DNA of 64,000 nt from JBLMZI01 sp050258755 (lineage in GTDB: Bacteria; Bacillota; Syntrophomonadia; Syntrophomonadales; DTU052): contig JBLMZI010000005.1 in the NCBI GenBank assembly GCA_050258755.1, positions 124,001 through 188,000 on the forward strand, in the 5' to 3' direction. The first letter of the stretch is position 1. Every line of letters begins with the position of its first letter. The notes below the pieces were generated by a model. That model was not told the DNA's origin, made no database searches, and saw only the letters and a list, made by a program, of their open reading frames with translations. Both the position numbers and the translations under genes were made by a program. Below are positions 1 through 9,274 of this stretch, one piece after another.

Positions 1-870
1 TTGACTGGCAACCGAGATTGAACCCGACAGGTTGGTTAGCGACGTATCCCCGCTTTCCGTTTGGGTGCGGACCCGCCCCTCAATACCGTCTAAGGTCAGT
101 GAGCCGCTGACCAGCTGCACATCCAGATCACCGCGTATCCCACTTGCCTTAACATCGCCGGAATCGCCGCGAAAGATGACTGGACCGGACAGATCGGTCA
201 ACTGTACCGAGCCGGAACCGCAGGTGAGATACAGCGGGTTTTTCGTACCGCGAATCGATAAATCGCCGCTGTCGAGGCTGAAATGGGTTTTTATCCCCGC
301 GGGCAGGTAAATCGTAATCGCGGTATCCGTTTGTTCAAAACGGCTTCGGACCAGTTTCGGGTTTTCCGTTAGAAAGATCCGGCTGCCTTCCCGGTGCATT
401 GTGACATAGGATGTCGGGTAACGGTACCGGCGATTCGTATGGTACGTGATTTCTGCCTGCGCGCGGACGGTTTGGTCGGCGGCCGGGAGCACCGTCACCT
501 GTCCGGCGGACAGGTCTATATCAAGATTGGTGACACCCTGTGCTGATTCCTGCTGTCGGTCGATTTTTCGTTCATGGTATTTCCATCCCATCATGCCGGT
601 TTCGTCAATCAACTGCCGGGATAGGGACCAGCCGCCGGCGAGCAGGATCCCGATAAAAAACACGATGACCAGGCCGTCCAGCTTGGGCGCTTCGTCGGGT
701 TTAGCCGCGCGCCAGACGATGAGTTCCACCCCGAGACCGATCAATACCAGCGGCCACCATTGGAGCGGCTGTTTCAGCCACTGAATATCCGGGTAAAACT
801 GGCCGGCGAACAGGGCCAGGCCAAGCGTCACCAGGCCTATGGCGGTGGTCAGGGTCCCGACTTTCTTCAT
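1..870 (-). CDS. LiaF/DUF4097-like envelope membrane protein (3' end outside window)
   Basis: An open frame runs from ATG at 870, preceded by GAGGTGG, to the window edge without a stop (290 codons visible). The start MKKVGTLTTAIGLVTLGLAL leads into about three hydrophobic segments (roughly residues 6-23, 37-53 and 67-82). After about residue 110 comes a series of short beta-strand repeats such as NLDIDLSAGQVTVLP, FSLDSGDLSIRG and IRGDLDVQLVSGSLTLDGI. This layout, a small transmembrane module followed by a DUF4097-type beta-helix, resembles LiaF-type envelope-stress proteins. The role is inferred from architecture only. The next gene is on the same strand 214 bp upstream. The true C-terminus lies outside the window. 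Confidence 0.75.
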   Translation of the reverse strand, partial: MKKVGTLTTAIGLVTLGLALFAGQFYPDIQWLKQPLQWWPLVLIGLGVELIVWRAAKPDEAPKLDGLVIVFFIGILLAGGWSLSRQLIDETGMMGWKYHERKIDRQQESAQGVTNLDIDLSAGQVTVLPAADQTVRAQAEITYHTNRRYRYPTSYVTMHREGSRIFLTENPKLVRSRFEQTDTAITIYLPAGIKTHFSLDSGDLSIRGTKNPLYLTCGSGSVQLTDLSGPVIFRGDSGDVKASGIRGDLDVQLVSGSLTLDGIEGRVRTQTESGDTSLTNLSGSISVASQ

Positions 871-1084
871 GAGCCACCTCGATCCTGTACCGGAATGCCC
901 TTAAAGCCGGTTGGGCCAGCCGGAGCATTCCGGTGCGTTTGTATTTAATGATATAGACGCCGCCTAACGGCGTCTGCCTTCAAGCGACGGGCATTTTTTT
1001 GACGGTAAAATATTACAGCGCAGAGTCCGGGACTGCCGGACTCTGCGCCGCAAGGCATGTTTTTTGATTTCGCCGGACCTCTCG

Positions 1085-1723
1085 CTAGATCCAGTTCAGG
1101 AATCCTGCAAAAACAATCAGGCACAAGAGGTCGAATCCTAGGATCGTACCCACAGTAACGGCCTGTTTTTTGCGGCTTTCCATATCGTGTACCCAGAAGC
1201 TGACCGCAAAAAAGGGAAGATAGCCAATCAGGAAAATCAGCCAGGGATTGTGTGCGTTCCACCAGGGCCATTCCCAGGTGAGCGCACCGGCCTGGTTGAG
1301 GATGATTTCCACAATCACGGCGGCGATCGAATTGGCAACCGCCAGGACCCATCGATTCGGCAGCCCTAAGATTCTGGCCGATTTATCGGCTGGCAGCAAA
1401 TGAGCGGCGGCGATTCCCATGACGGCGAACATGAATGTGATTTCCACGTTCAGCCCGATCAGGAGATTGAACGCGGTGCCGCCGCCGGGCGTTCCCCAGA
1501 CCGGTGCATAGTTTGAGAAATGAAAGATAAGTCCGTTCCAGATTTCGTTGAATAGATCCATTCCCCAGAGTGCGAGGCCGGCGAAAACAATCGACCAGTT
1601 TTTGCGGCCGATTTCTACGCTATAGATGTAAAAGACGATGATGAAAAGCGGAATGACATACCAATGAAACTGGCTGGGATCACGCAGAATGGATAAAGCC
1701 TGCGCTGCGGACGGTGTGGGCAT
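1085..1723 (-). CDS. Polytopic membrane protein of unknown function
   Basis: 212 residues with about six hydrophobic segments, including FHWYVIPLFIIVFYIYSVEI and later stretches ending LCLIVFAGFLNWI. The start at 1723 is preceded by AAGGAGG. It contains many tryptophans and aromatic loops (NEIWNGLIFHF, LTWEWPWWNAHNPW). I do not recognise the family. A TetR regulator gene lies directly upstream on the same strand, with a GAAC-N5-GTTC palindrome between the two, so this protein is a likely target of that regulator. The TetR link is inferred from position and the palindrome. Confidence 0.75.
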   Translation of the reverse strand: MPTPSAAQALSILRDPSQFHWYVIPLFIIVFYIYSVEIGRKNWSIVFAGLALWGMDLFNEIWNGLIFHFSNYAPVWGTPGGGTAFNLLIGLNVEITFMFAVMGIAAAHLLPADKSARILGLPNRWVLAVANSIAAVIVEIILNQAGALTWEWPWWNAHNPWLIFLIGYLPFFAVSFWVHDMESRKKQAVTVGTILGFDLLCLIVFAGFLNWI

Positions 1724-1758
1724 ATAAAGGGTACCTCCTTGCAGTCTGCTCTTCTCTT

Positions 1759-1787
1759 AGTTTCAAACGGCAAAGTGGGTTCGTCAA
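1759..1787 (-). promoter_or_regulatory. Possible sigma-A promoter of the membrane protein gene
   Basis: On the minus strand TTGACG (1782-1787) and GAAACT (1759-1764) are separated by 17 bp and lie just upstream of the ribosome binding site of the gene at 1085-1723. The -35 box is good and the -10 box is weak. Confidence 0.35.
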
Positions 1788-1804
1788 GAGAAAAATGAAA
1801 AAAT

Positions 1805-1817
1805 GAACAAAACGTTC
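1805..1817. promoter_or_regulatory. Candidate TetR operator palindrome
   Basis: GAACAAAACGTTC is a GAAC-N5-GTTC inverted repeat at the very end of the TetR gene and about 20 bp upstream of the -35 box of the downstream membrane protein gene. TetR-family operators are usually short palindromes next to the regulated promoter. Assignment is by position only. Confidence 0.4.
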
Positions 1818-2413
1818 TAGAAATCAGTAGTCGGTTGGGCGAGCAGCCCATGGAGCGCCAGATCCAAAGCGCTTTCAAACAGAGCCTCGGCCGCACTTCC
1901 CTCGTTTTTCACATAAGCCCGGTGAACAAACATGATGTAGACGGCATACATGAACTGCGTAAACTGCTCGACATCCACCGAGCGAAAACGGCCTTCGTCG
2001 ATCCCGCGCTGCAGAATGTGGCGCAGTGCGTCCATCGATTCACGGTTAATTTCGTAAAACGGGTCATCGCGCGGGTACAGCGGAAAGACCGCCGGGTCGT
2101 TGATCACGATCGCACGCATCTCGGGATCAACGGCCAGATACCGAATCGAGGCCCGGCTGATGTCAACAAACAGCTGAACCGGGTCGGCGGAAAAGTCCAT
2201 CGCGGATAAAACATGCTTCTGCCACCGGCGCAGCCCGAAGGCTACCGCTTTTTCATATAGATTCCGTTTGTCACGGGCGTAAACGTAAAGATTGCCTTTG
2301 CTCATGTCGAGATCGGCAGCGATATCCTCTATGGTCGTTTTTTTATAGCCATAGCGGGCAAAGTTTTTGAGTGCGGCTGCCCAGACCCGCTCTTCGCGCG
2401 CGTCACGTTTCAT
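1817..2413 (-). CDS. TetR/AcrR-family transcriptional regulator
   Basis: 198 residues. The first 60 residues form a typical TetR helix-turn-helix: AALKNFARYGYKKTTIEDIA, then AADLDMSKGNLYVYARDKRN, the usual KGxLYxYxxxKxxL recognition-helix region. The rest is an alpha-helical ligand-binding and dimerisation domain with no recognisable ligand class. The start ATG at 2413 follows GGGGGAAAACC. It is the probable repressor of the downstream membrane protein gene (1085-1723), with a palindrome overlapping its own 3' end. Confidence 0.9.
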   Translation of the reverse strand: MKRDAREERVWAAALKNFARYGYKKTTIEDIAADLDMSKGNLYVYARDKRNLYEKAVAFGLRRWQKHVLSAMDFSADPVQLFVDISRASIRYLAVDPEMRAIVINDPAVFPLYPRDDPFYEINRESMDALRHILQRGIDEGRFRSVDVEQFTQFMYAVYIMFVHRAYVKNEGSAAEALFESALDLALHGLLAQPTTDF

Positions 2414-2612
2414 GGTTTTCCCCCATTTTCAGCGTATGCAGATACCATTATAACCGATCCGCTTGCCAAATAGCAGGGCTCCCTGGTCGGTTTGCCCAAG
2501 GTTGGTTCCCAATTCCAGAAACCGCCGGGGTGCAGGAAAACCGCTAAAAAGGGCGAAATATTATGAATATAGGTGATGGTGATCATCGGTTTTCGAAAAG
2601 GGGTAAACAGGC

Positions 2613-5381
2613 ATGCAGTTTTTCAAACGCAGTCTGACAACCCGTTTGGTCGTGTCATTCTTGCTCCTTTCAGCGTTCACGGTGAGCGCGGCTGGGGGCA
2701 TTGCCTATGCGCTTGCGCTCAAAGCGCTGAAGAACAATATTTACGCCCGCCTGGAAGAAGCCTCCCAGCACAAGGTAGATGGCATCACGCAGTGGATCGG
2801 CGAGCAGCGGTCTCAGGTGGTTTTTATTTCCAGGATGGACGCGGTGAATGATCAAGCGCGGGTTTTAAACCGCGCTGCACCCGGCAGCGCCGAATACCGA
2901 AAGGCCGAACAGGGGCTGCGCAACCTCTTTGCGGCCGCAAACAGCAGCAACCCTTCTTTTTCCGAGGTCTTTTTACTTTCCGACATTGGGGGCAAAGTCC
3001 TTCTGTCCTCCAACCCAACCAATGAGGGGACATACCGGATCAACGACACGTATTATGTCATGGGACGGAAACGCACCTATGTCCAGCCGATCTATCCCTC
3101 ACCGGTCACCCTGCAGCCGACTATGACCATCGCAACCCCATTAAGTGATGCCATGACCACCCCACAGAGTGAAGCCCGAGGGCAAATCCGGGGTGTTATC
3201 GCGGTACACCTGAATCTGCGGATCATGGACAATCTGGTCTGGAGTCACTCCGGACTGGGCAATACCGGACGCGCATATCTGGTCGAAAGGAGTAATATCC
3301 TGCTGGACTTCGCCCCGACCGTATCGAACGCCTACCGCCGGGGCGTGCATTCTCCGGCGATTGATGCCGCTACCCGGGGACAAAGCGGAAAAGGCGTTTA
3401 CGTGAACCACCTGCAGCGGGAAGTCATCGGAAGTTACCGGTGGATTGAGGAAGCGGGCGTCGCACTCATCACGGAAATGGATACCGGCGAAGCACTCGGG
3501 CCGGCCCGGGATCTGGCGTGGGCCATCCTGTTAGCCGGGCTGTTTCTGGTTGGCCTGATGGCGGTCGGATTCATGATGATGTCCCGCCGAATTGCCGGAC
3601 CGATTCTGGCTATCAAAGAAAGCGCGCTCCAGGTGGCGGCCGGAAACTGGGATGCCCAGGCGCCGGTTGTGTCCGAAGACGAGGTTGGCACCCTGGCCCG
3701 GGCTTTTAATCAGATGGTTCTCCAACTGAATCGATACCAGGAGATCCTCAGCGCCAGTGAAGCTTATTTTCGGGCACTGATTGAAAACGGTTATGATATT
3801 ACGCTGGTGATTAACTTGAACGGGAAGACGCAGTACTGCAGCCCGGCTGTGAAACGGGTGCTTGGTTATGACCCCGAGGAAATGCTGGAACGCTCGCCGC
3901 TGGAACTGGTTCACCCGGAGGATCGCGAACGATTGGTGCACTCAATGACCCATCCGACGGAAGGAAACCGTTTTATTGAGTTCCGCATGCAGCATGCGGA
4001 CGGGAGCTGGCGGGCGCTGGAAGGGGCCGGAAACGCATTTGAGGCGGGCGGTGTGGTCGGATATGTGATTAACTCACGCGACATCACCATTCGAAAGCAG
4101 GCTTTATCGGCGTTGGCTGTTTCGGAAGAGAAGTTTTCCAAGGCGTTTCATTACGCGGCCGATATTGTCTGCGTGGTGCGCATGGAAGACCAGCATATTA
4201 TTGAGGTCAGCGACGCTTTCTTTAATCTTCTGGGCTATCAGCCGGAAGAGGTGCTGAACCACTCGTCGGAAGAATTCCATCTCTGGGTCGACCCGGAACA
4301 GCGGCAGGCGATTTACGAGCAGCTTGGCCGCTATGAGGCCATTCGGAATGTGGAAGCCCTGTGGCGGACGAAGAGCGGCATGGTACTCACCGGGGTGGTT
4401 TCCGCCGAACTCGTCGATATTGGGGACGAGCCGTGCCAGATCATTGCCTGGCATGATATCACGGAACAGAAGCAGGCTCAAGATGCCCTGCAGCAGGCCA
4501 ACGATGAACTGGAAATGAAGGTTCAGCTCAGGACCGAGGATCTGCTGGCGATGAATCAGGAGCTTCAGGCCATGAATGAAGAACTGATGAATACCCTGGA
4601 AACGCTCCGCAACACCCAGATGCAGCTGGTTCAATCCGAGAAAATGGCAGCCCTTGGGAACTTAGTGGCCGGGGTTGCGCATGAAATCAACACCCCGGTT
4701 GGGATTGCCGTTACCGCGATCACCAACCTGGAAAAGCTGTCCGGTACGTTTCAGGACCGATACTCCACCAAAAACGCCACCCGGCAGGAATTGGAAAGCT
4801 TCCTGCGAGACTGCGAAACAGCGGTGTCCATTATCAAGCCGAACCTGGAACGGTCTTCCCGGCTAATCCAGAGTTTCAAGCAGGTGTCAGTCGACCAATC
4901 CAATGAAACCAAGCGGGTTTTCAGGATGCGGGAATATCTGGACGAAATCCTGACCAGCCTGCATCCGCTGCTTCGGAAAACGAGAATTTCGGTCAAGGTG
5001 GAGTCGGATGAGATCACCATTGATTCGTATCCGGGCGATTACGCGCAGATTATCACCAATCTGATCACCAATTCGCTGACCCATGCTTTTGATCTGGGGG
5101 CGGAAGGCATGATCAATATTGAGGTGCGGCAGTATGGTCAGCGCATCCGGATCATCTATGCCGACAATGGCAGGGGAATGGTGCCGGAGGTGATGAACCG
5201 CATTTTTGAGCCGTTCTTCACCACCCGGCGCGGAACCGGCGGCACCGGCCTTGGCATGCACATCGTGTACAATCTGGTTACCCTGCGTCTGGGCGGATCC
5301 ATTGACTGTGAAAGCCTGCCGGGGCAGGGAGCCAAGTTTATCATTTGGCTGCCGATTGAAGAGGAATTGGTTTCCGTTTAA
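2613..5381 (+). CDS. Membrane sensor histidine kinase (Cache-HAMP-PAS-PAS-HisKA-HATPase)
   Basis: 922 residues. A transmembrane helix (about 11-36) is followed by an extracytoplasmic region of about 260 residues with Cache-like sequence (FSEVFLLSDIGGKVLLSSNP). A second helix lies at about 300-325 (WAILLAGLFLVGLMAVGFMM), then a HAMP linker (about 325-378) and two PAS domains (about 380-500 and 505-625). A coiled coil rich in Q, E and L follows, then a phospho-acceptor region with LVAGVAHEINTPVG (His near 692) and an HATPase domain with NLITNSLTHAF, DNGRGM and GTGGTGLGMHIV. All ATP-binding boxes look intact, so it should be an active kinase. No response regulator gene is adjacent, so it is an orphan kinase whose partner and ligand are unknown. 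Confidence 0.92.
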   Translation: MQFFKRSLTTRLVVSFLLLSAFTVSAAGGIAYALALKALKNNIYARLEEASQHKVDGITQWIGEQRSQVVFISRMDAVNDQARVLNRAAPGSAEYRKAEQGLRNLFAAANSSNPSFSEVFLLSDIGGKVLLSSNPTNEGTYRINDTYYVMGRKRTYVQPIYPSPVTLQPTMTIATPLSDAMTTPQSEARGQIRGVIAVHLNLRIMDNLVWSHSGLGNTGRAYLVERSNILLDFAPTVSNAYRRGVHSPAIDAATRGQSGKGVYVNHLQREVIGSYRWIEEAGVALITEMDTGEALGPARDLAWAILLAGLFLVGLMAVGFMMMSRRIAGPILAIKESALQVAAGNWDAQAPVVSEDEVGTLARAFNQMVLQLNRYQEILSASEAYFRALIENGYDITLVINLNGKTQYCSPAVKRVLGYDPEEMLERSPLELVHPEDRERLVHSMTHPTEGNRFIEFRMQHADGSWRALEGAGNAFEAGGVVGYVINSRDITIRKQALSALAVSEEKFSKAFHYAADIVCVVRMEDQHIIEVSDAFFNLLGYQPEEVLNHSSEEFHLWVDPEQRQAIYEQLGRYEAIRNVEALWRTKSGMVLTGVVSAELVDIGDEPCQIIAWHDITEQKQAQDALQQANDELEMKVQLRTEDLLAMNQELQAMNEELMNTLETLRNTQMQLVQSEKMAALGNLVAGVAHEINTPVGIAVTAITNLEKLSGTFQDRYSTKNATRQELESFLRDCETAVSIIKPNLERSSRLIQSFKQVSVDQSNETKRVFRMREYLDEILTSLHPLLRKTRISVKVESDEITIDSYPGDYAQIITNLITNSLTHAFDLGAEGMINIEVRQYGQRIRIIYADNGRGMVPEVMNRIFEPFFTTRRGTGGTGLGMHIVYNLVTLRLGGSIDCESLPGQGAKFIIWLPIEEELVSV

Positions 5382-5620
5382 ACCGGCAGGCTTTGAGCGG
5401 CCAGCCGGTCAAACACTTCTGTACAGCGCCTGCACAGCCGAGATGGATCGGGACTCCCTTCGACCGGACTTAAACTCCAGAACTTGGCTGCCGGTTTGCA
5501 CAGCGCATCGGCCGGCTGGCGGTGGAGCCGCCCGACCGAGAGCTGGTTTTCGGTAACAATGTGGATGTTGCCGCGCGGTTTTTCCTTTTCCCGGGGATGA
5601 AGCGCCCAAGCGTAATACAT
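5378..5620 (-). CDS. Small cysteine-motif protein of unknown function
   Basis: 80 residues from ATG at 5620. This ATG sits 9 nt after AGGA, a better placement than an in-frame ATG at 5629. The sequence has a likely zinc-binding arrangement: ALC near residue 42, then a tryptophan and later LCRRCTEVF, giving a C-x(n)-CxxC pattern. Small proteins of this general look occur in Gram-positive bacteria, but I cannot assign a family. Its stop overlaps the end of the sensor kinase gene tail-to-tail by 4 bp. The codon pattern is not decisive, so it may be spurious. Confidence 0.4.
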   Translation of the reverse strand: MYYAWALHPREKEKPRGNIHIVTENQLSVGRLHRQPADALCKPAAKFWSLSPVEGSPDPSRLCRRCTEVFDRLAAQSLPV

Positions 5621-5685
5621 TCGGATCATTCCTTTTTTCGCTTAGTCTGTACGCGGCGAAACGGAAATAAACACGATTGCCGGCT

Positions 5686-7590
5686 TTATTCGAGCAGCGA
5701 TCCCAGCAGCGATTCCGTCTGCGCGGGTTCCTCGATGATTGGTTCAAATATCAGCGTATTTTGGTTGAGCGACACTTTGCCCGCCGTACCAAGGAGCCGT
5801 TCGGCATCAGCCAGCGAGATCCAGAAACGGCCTTCCATCGGCACTGGTTCATTCTCCAACGATAGAACCTGATTGGCAGCATGGCCGGATCGTTCGCCGA
5901 GCCGGACCGAAAATAAACCGGTGAGTGTCAGCGTGCCTTTTGAATCAGTGCTCAGCTTGGAACCGAGCCGGCTGGCCAGATCGTCCAGCGGAATCCAGGG
6001 TAAGTCCTGCACGCTCAAACGGTCGATATTTCCATACACCGTGTTATTGACCTGGATGGTCAGGGGACTGCTGATCCGTTTCGGGGCCGGGTCCACACAC
6101 CAGGAGCGAACCGGTTTGCCCGGCCGGGCCGATGCGACGAGGCCAGCCGGTGTTTTCACCAGAGTGCCGCCAACCAGTACATACTGAACGCCGATCGAAG
6201 GAATCACCGGTTTTTCCACCGTGGCGCGGTCCAGGATCGTATTCGGATTAAAAAGGGTCAGATCCGCATCGGCACCAAGCGCGATCCGACCTTTCAGCCG
6301 CATGGCGGGTGCGATGGTCTGCATGCGCACAGCCGGAAGATAGGAAACTTTGCGCAGGGCTTCGACCAGGGTCAGCGCTTTTCGTTCCCGGGAATAGTAG
6401 CCGAGCAGGCGGGCGTAGGTTCCCGAGCCGCGGGGGTGATTGTTCGAACGTGGTTCGATGATGGTATCCGAGCCGATCATCACCGTACGATCTGATAAGG
6501 CCCGCAGCAGATCGCTTTCCGGCATCGAATTATTGGCGACCACCAAAATGTTGGGATTACGCCGATATTTTTTGAAGGTCGCCGGGGTCAGGGTTTCGTG
6601 CGTCCCGCCCAGCTGCAGATCCTGGTAATTCAGGCTGAACCGCTGCTGCCAGCCAGTATCAAAACGGGCCGAAGCCAGGTAGGTTGCCCAGGAAGTATAC
6701 GGATACAGACAGCTGGTGACATCAAGCCCTTCCGCCCGGGCTTTCGCGATCCGGTCCAAGGCCTGATCCATCACCCGGGTCCCGCCGGTACTGTTAATAT
6801 GCATGATATGAGTAGCGACCCCGGTCTGACGGGCATAACCGATAACCTCGTCCACACCCTCCAGGTTGGTTCCCGGGGCTTGATTGTCCGAGTAACGGGT
6901 ATGGTAGAAGGCCGGGGCATTGAATTCCTTTGCGACTCGAAGCAGCGGCAGGATTTCCGGCCCGCGCACCCCGGGGAAGTACTCCGGGCTGAAAGAGACG
7001 CCAAGCGCGCCTTCCCGCAGATTCTGGCGCACCATGTCAGCTTCGCGCGCGATTTGCTTGGGATCTGTCATGACCCGGTACCGGTTCCCGCCGATGATTT
7101 TGGCCCGCATTTTAATGGTAAAACTAGAGGCGCCGTAATTGATGCGGCATCCGTTGCGGGCCAGCCGGGCATACCAGGCTTTCGCGTTATCGGTTCCGCC
7201 ATGCATCAGCAGATTACTGGTGACCCCATCCTGGATTTTCAACTTGATCCCAACTTCATTCGGTTCATAAGAAATAAGATCAATAAAACCGGGAGCGACC
7301 ACCAAACCGGCAGCATCAATGCTTGCACGGCCGTGAATTTCCTCCCGCGTGATGCGGACGATCTTGCCCTGCGAAATGCCAAGGTTGCAGTGTTCCAGGG
7401 TTTGCTCAGTCGCCGGATCAATTACCGTGCCGTGCAGGATGACCAGCTCGTAAGTCGGCGACGGTTTGGGCGGTTTCGGGGGTGGAACATTTAATTCCCC
7501 GATGGTGGCCCGGGCCGGCAGAATCAGGCCTATAGCCAATAGAACCGTTATGAAAACGGAAAACGGTCTGGTTTTTCTGCTGAAAAACAT
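5686..7590 (-). CDS. Secreted D-aminoacylase-like amidohydrolase with stalk domain
   Basis: 634 residues. A signal peptide (MFFSRKTRPFSVFITVLLAI...PARA) precedes an amidohydrolase-fold domain (about 45-490) of the N-acyl-D-amino-acid deacylase type. Visible elements are AFYHTRYSDN, THIMHINSTGG and VMIGSDTII, which correspond to the later metal ligands of D-aminoacylase, plus the typical GRIALGADADLTLFNP ending. The HxH normally found after PGFID is replaced by LISYEPN, and the bridging Cys region reads TSNLLMHGG, so metal binding must differ. The C-terminal 130 residues (about 500-634) look like a copper-amine-oxidase N-terminal (stalk) domain (WIPLDDLASRLG). RBS GGAGGG precedes ATG 7590. Substrate is unknown; an action on D-amino-acid residues outside the membrane is an inference. 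Confidence 0.82.
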   Translation of the reverse strand: MFFSRKTRPFSVFITVLLAIGLILPARATIGELNVPPPKPPKPSPTYELVILHGTVIDPATEQTLEHCNLGISQGKIVRITREEIHGRASIDAAGLVVAPGFIDLISYEPNEVGIKLKIQDGVTSNLLMHGGTDNAKAWYARLARNGCRINYGASSFTIKMRAKIIGGNRYRVMTDPKQIAREADMVRQNLREGALGVSFSPEYFPGVRGPEILPLLRVAKEFNAPAFYHTRYSDNQAPGTNLEGVDEVIGYARQTGVATHIMHINSTGGTRVMDQALDRIAKARAEGLDVTSCLYPYTSWATYLASARFDTGWQQRFSLNYQDLQLGGTHETLTPATFKKYRRNPNILVVANNSMPESDLLRALSDRTVMIGSDTIIEPRSNNHPRGSGTYARLLGYYSRERKALTLVEALRKVSYLPAVRMQTIAPAMRLKGRIALGADADLTLFNPNTILDRATVEKPVIPSIGVQYVLVGGTLVKTPAGLVASARPGKPVRSWCVDPAPKRISSPLTIQVNNTVYGNIDRLSVQDLPWIPLDDLASRLGSKLSTDSKGTLTLTGLFSVRLGERSGHAANQVLSLENEPVPMEGRFWISLADAERLLGTAGKVSLNQNTLIFEPIIEEPAQTESLLGSLLE

Positions 7591-7807
7591 GGATATTCCC
7601 TCCAGGCGGCTTGTTCATCACAGCAACGAAATCGAAAACCGAATAATCCTACTTTTGTTCGCCAGAAAGGGAAATGAATCCTGCAAAGGTGACAGAATTC
7701 GAGGCCGACAAATTGGAGAAAACCTTCAAACTTTTCGCGACATGGTTCAGCGATCTCCCTGTATATATTGTGACAGGGCATTTTTTATAAAGGTGGGTGG
7801 CAGCGCA

Positions 7808-9265
7808 GTGGGTACAGATCTGACAGCACTGGCAATTGCGGCGATCACCGCAAGATGTTATCAGGTATCCGTCAAAGCTTTCGGGGCCAAAGGTGATGGC
7901 GTCACCGATGATACCGCAGCGATCCGCTCAGCACTCAATTCGATTACGGGAAAGGCGGTTCTGGTCTTTCCACCGGGAAACTATCTGGTCACCGGCACGA
8001 TACCCGTCAAAGGGGATGTGATCTATGATTTCTGTGGGTCAACCGTCCATTTTACCGGCTCGGGAAGCTGTTTTTCGTGCGTTTTCCCGGAAGGGAACCC
8101 CCAGAGTGCCTTTTTTCGGGATTTGACCCTGACCATGACCGAGGGCAGCCAGAATCAAATTGGTTTCGACTTGTTCGCGTTCGGCGGCGGGCTTTTCGAA
8201 AATATTCAAATTCAAGGCGGGGCATATGGGATCAAGTCGGTCCATTCCTGGATGTGGACCGTCAACAATCTCCGGATCACAAACGCATCCTATGCCGGTA
8301 TTTATCATCAAGGCGATCATGGCAGCGAATTCAACTGGAATGATATTTACATTTCGATTCAGGCGTTTTCCGGGAAATATGGCATCGAAATCGAACGGAC
8401 CACACCGGCGGACGTGGGCGGCTACTACTGGAATAAGGTGCTGGTTGTGGTCAATTCCAATCATGGCGGGTCGCTGGAGCAAGGCATCCATATCCACAGC
8501 AGCGCGAGTGAGCGAACGCCGATTATTCTTGCCATGCTGGACGGCGGCGCGGATGGACTTGGGCCGGAAGCGGCGGCGGTCGGGCATTTTGGGCTCAATC
8601 TGGTGAATGTAAGCGCCATTCGGGTCACGAATAGCTGGGTATCAACCATTCGACTCTCCAACACGGATACCACCATTTTCAGCGGAAGTTACGTTCCCTA
8701 TGGCTTCTGGTTCAAAGGAACCGGGATTGTCAGCCGGGCGTTCATGGCGGCCAATGTGAACTGCGGGGAGGGAAGGGCGTTTTTCTTCGACGACGGAGCC
8801 GCCGTTGAAAACTTTTTCTACCAGAGCGTCTATTGTCATCCAGCGATGTCTCTGAGTACGCACATGGAAAAGATCACAGCCGGGTATGACCCACAAGTGA
8901 ATAAAATCTATACCGATCCAACCGTTGGTTCAGGTGCGCTTTGCATTGAAAACGCTGCCGATGCGGCTAAAAAGAAGTACTTTCGGCTTGATGCCTATGG
9001 CAGCCTGGTTACCCTGAACGCCGATTTTACGGCGGCCATTGCGGAATTGCGGGATTCCGGCATTTTAAACCTGCCGGTGAACACCTCGGCTTTGCTGATC
9101 GGGGGTACCCAGGTGGTTAAAAGCCGTATTGGCGGGTGGACCACCCCAACCGGCGCCTCCCGCCGAACCGGATATAACACGGCAGCGGCCACGGCCGCGC
9201 AGGTTGCGGAAACTTTACGGGCGCTGATCGAGGACTTAAAAGCGCACGGCTTGATTGGGGATTGA
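7808..9265 (+). CDS. Phage tailspike-like right-handed beta-helix protein
   Basis: 485 residues from GTG at 7808, 11 nt after AAAGGTGG; the open frame extends further upstream but without another ribosome binding site. The N-terminal motif VKAFGAKGDGVTDDTAAIRSAL is the classic start of pectate-lyase-3/GH28-like beta-helices, and helix coils follow (FENIQIQGGAYGI, VNNLRITNASYAG). The end TPTGASRRTGYNTAAATAAQ followed by ETLRALIEDLKAHGLIG is typical of the C-termini of phage tail fibres and tailspikes. No signal peptide and no other phage gene is nearby, so this is an isolated tail-type gene, either a remnant or co-opted. Enzymatic activity cannot be told from the sequence. Confidence 0.75.
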   Translation: MGTDLTALAIAAITARCYQVSVKAFGAKGDGVTDDTAAIRSALNSITGKAVLVFPPGNYLVTGTIPVKGDVIYDFCGSTVHFTGSGSCFSCVFPEGNPQSAFFRDLTLTMTEGSQNQIGFDLFAFGGGLFENIQIQGGAYGIKSVHSWMWTVNNLRITNASYAGIYHQGDHGSEFNWNDIYISIQAFSGKYGIEIERTTPADVGGYYWNKVLVVVNSNHGGSLEQGIHIHSSASERTPIILAMLDGGADGLGPEAAAVGHFGLNLVNVSAIRVTNSWVSTIRLSNTDTTIFSGSYVPYGFWFKGTGIVSRAFMAANVNCGEGRAFFFDDGAAVENFFYQSVYCHPAMSLSTHMEKITAGYDPQVNKIYTDPTVGSGALCIENAADAAKKKYFRLDAYGSLVTLNADFTAAIAELRDSGILNLPVNTSALLIGGTQVVKSRIGGWTTPTGASRRTGYNTAAATAAQVAETLRALIEDLKAHGLIGD

Positions 9266-9274
9266 CCGAAAAAA

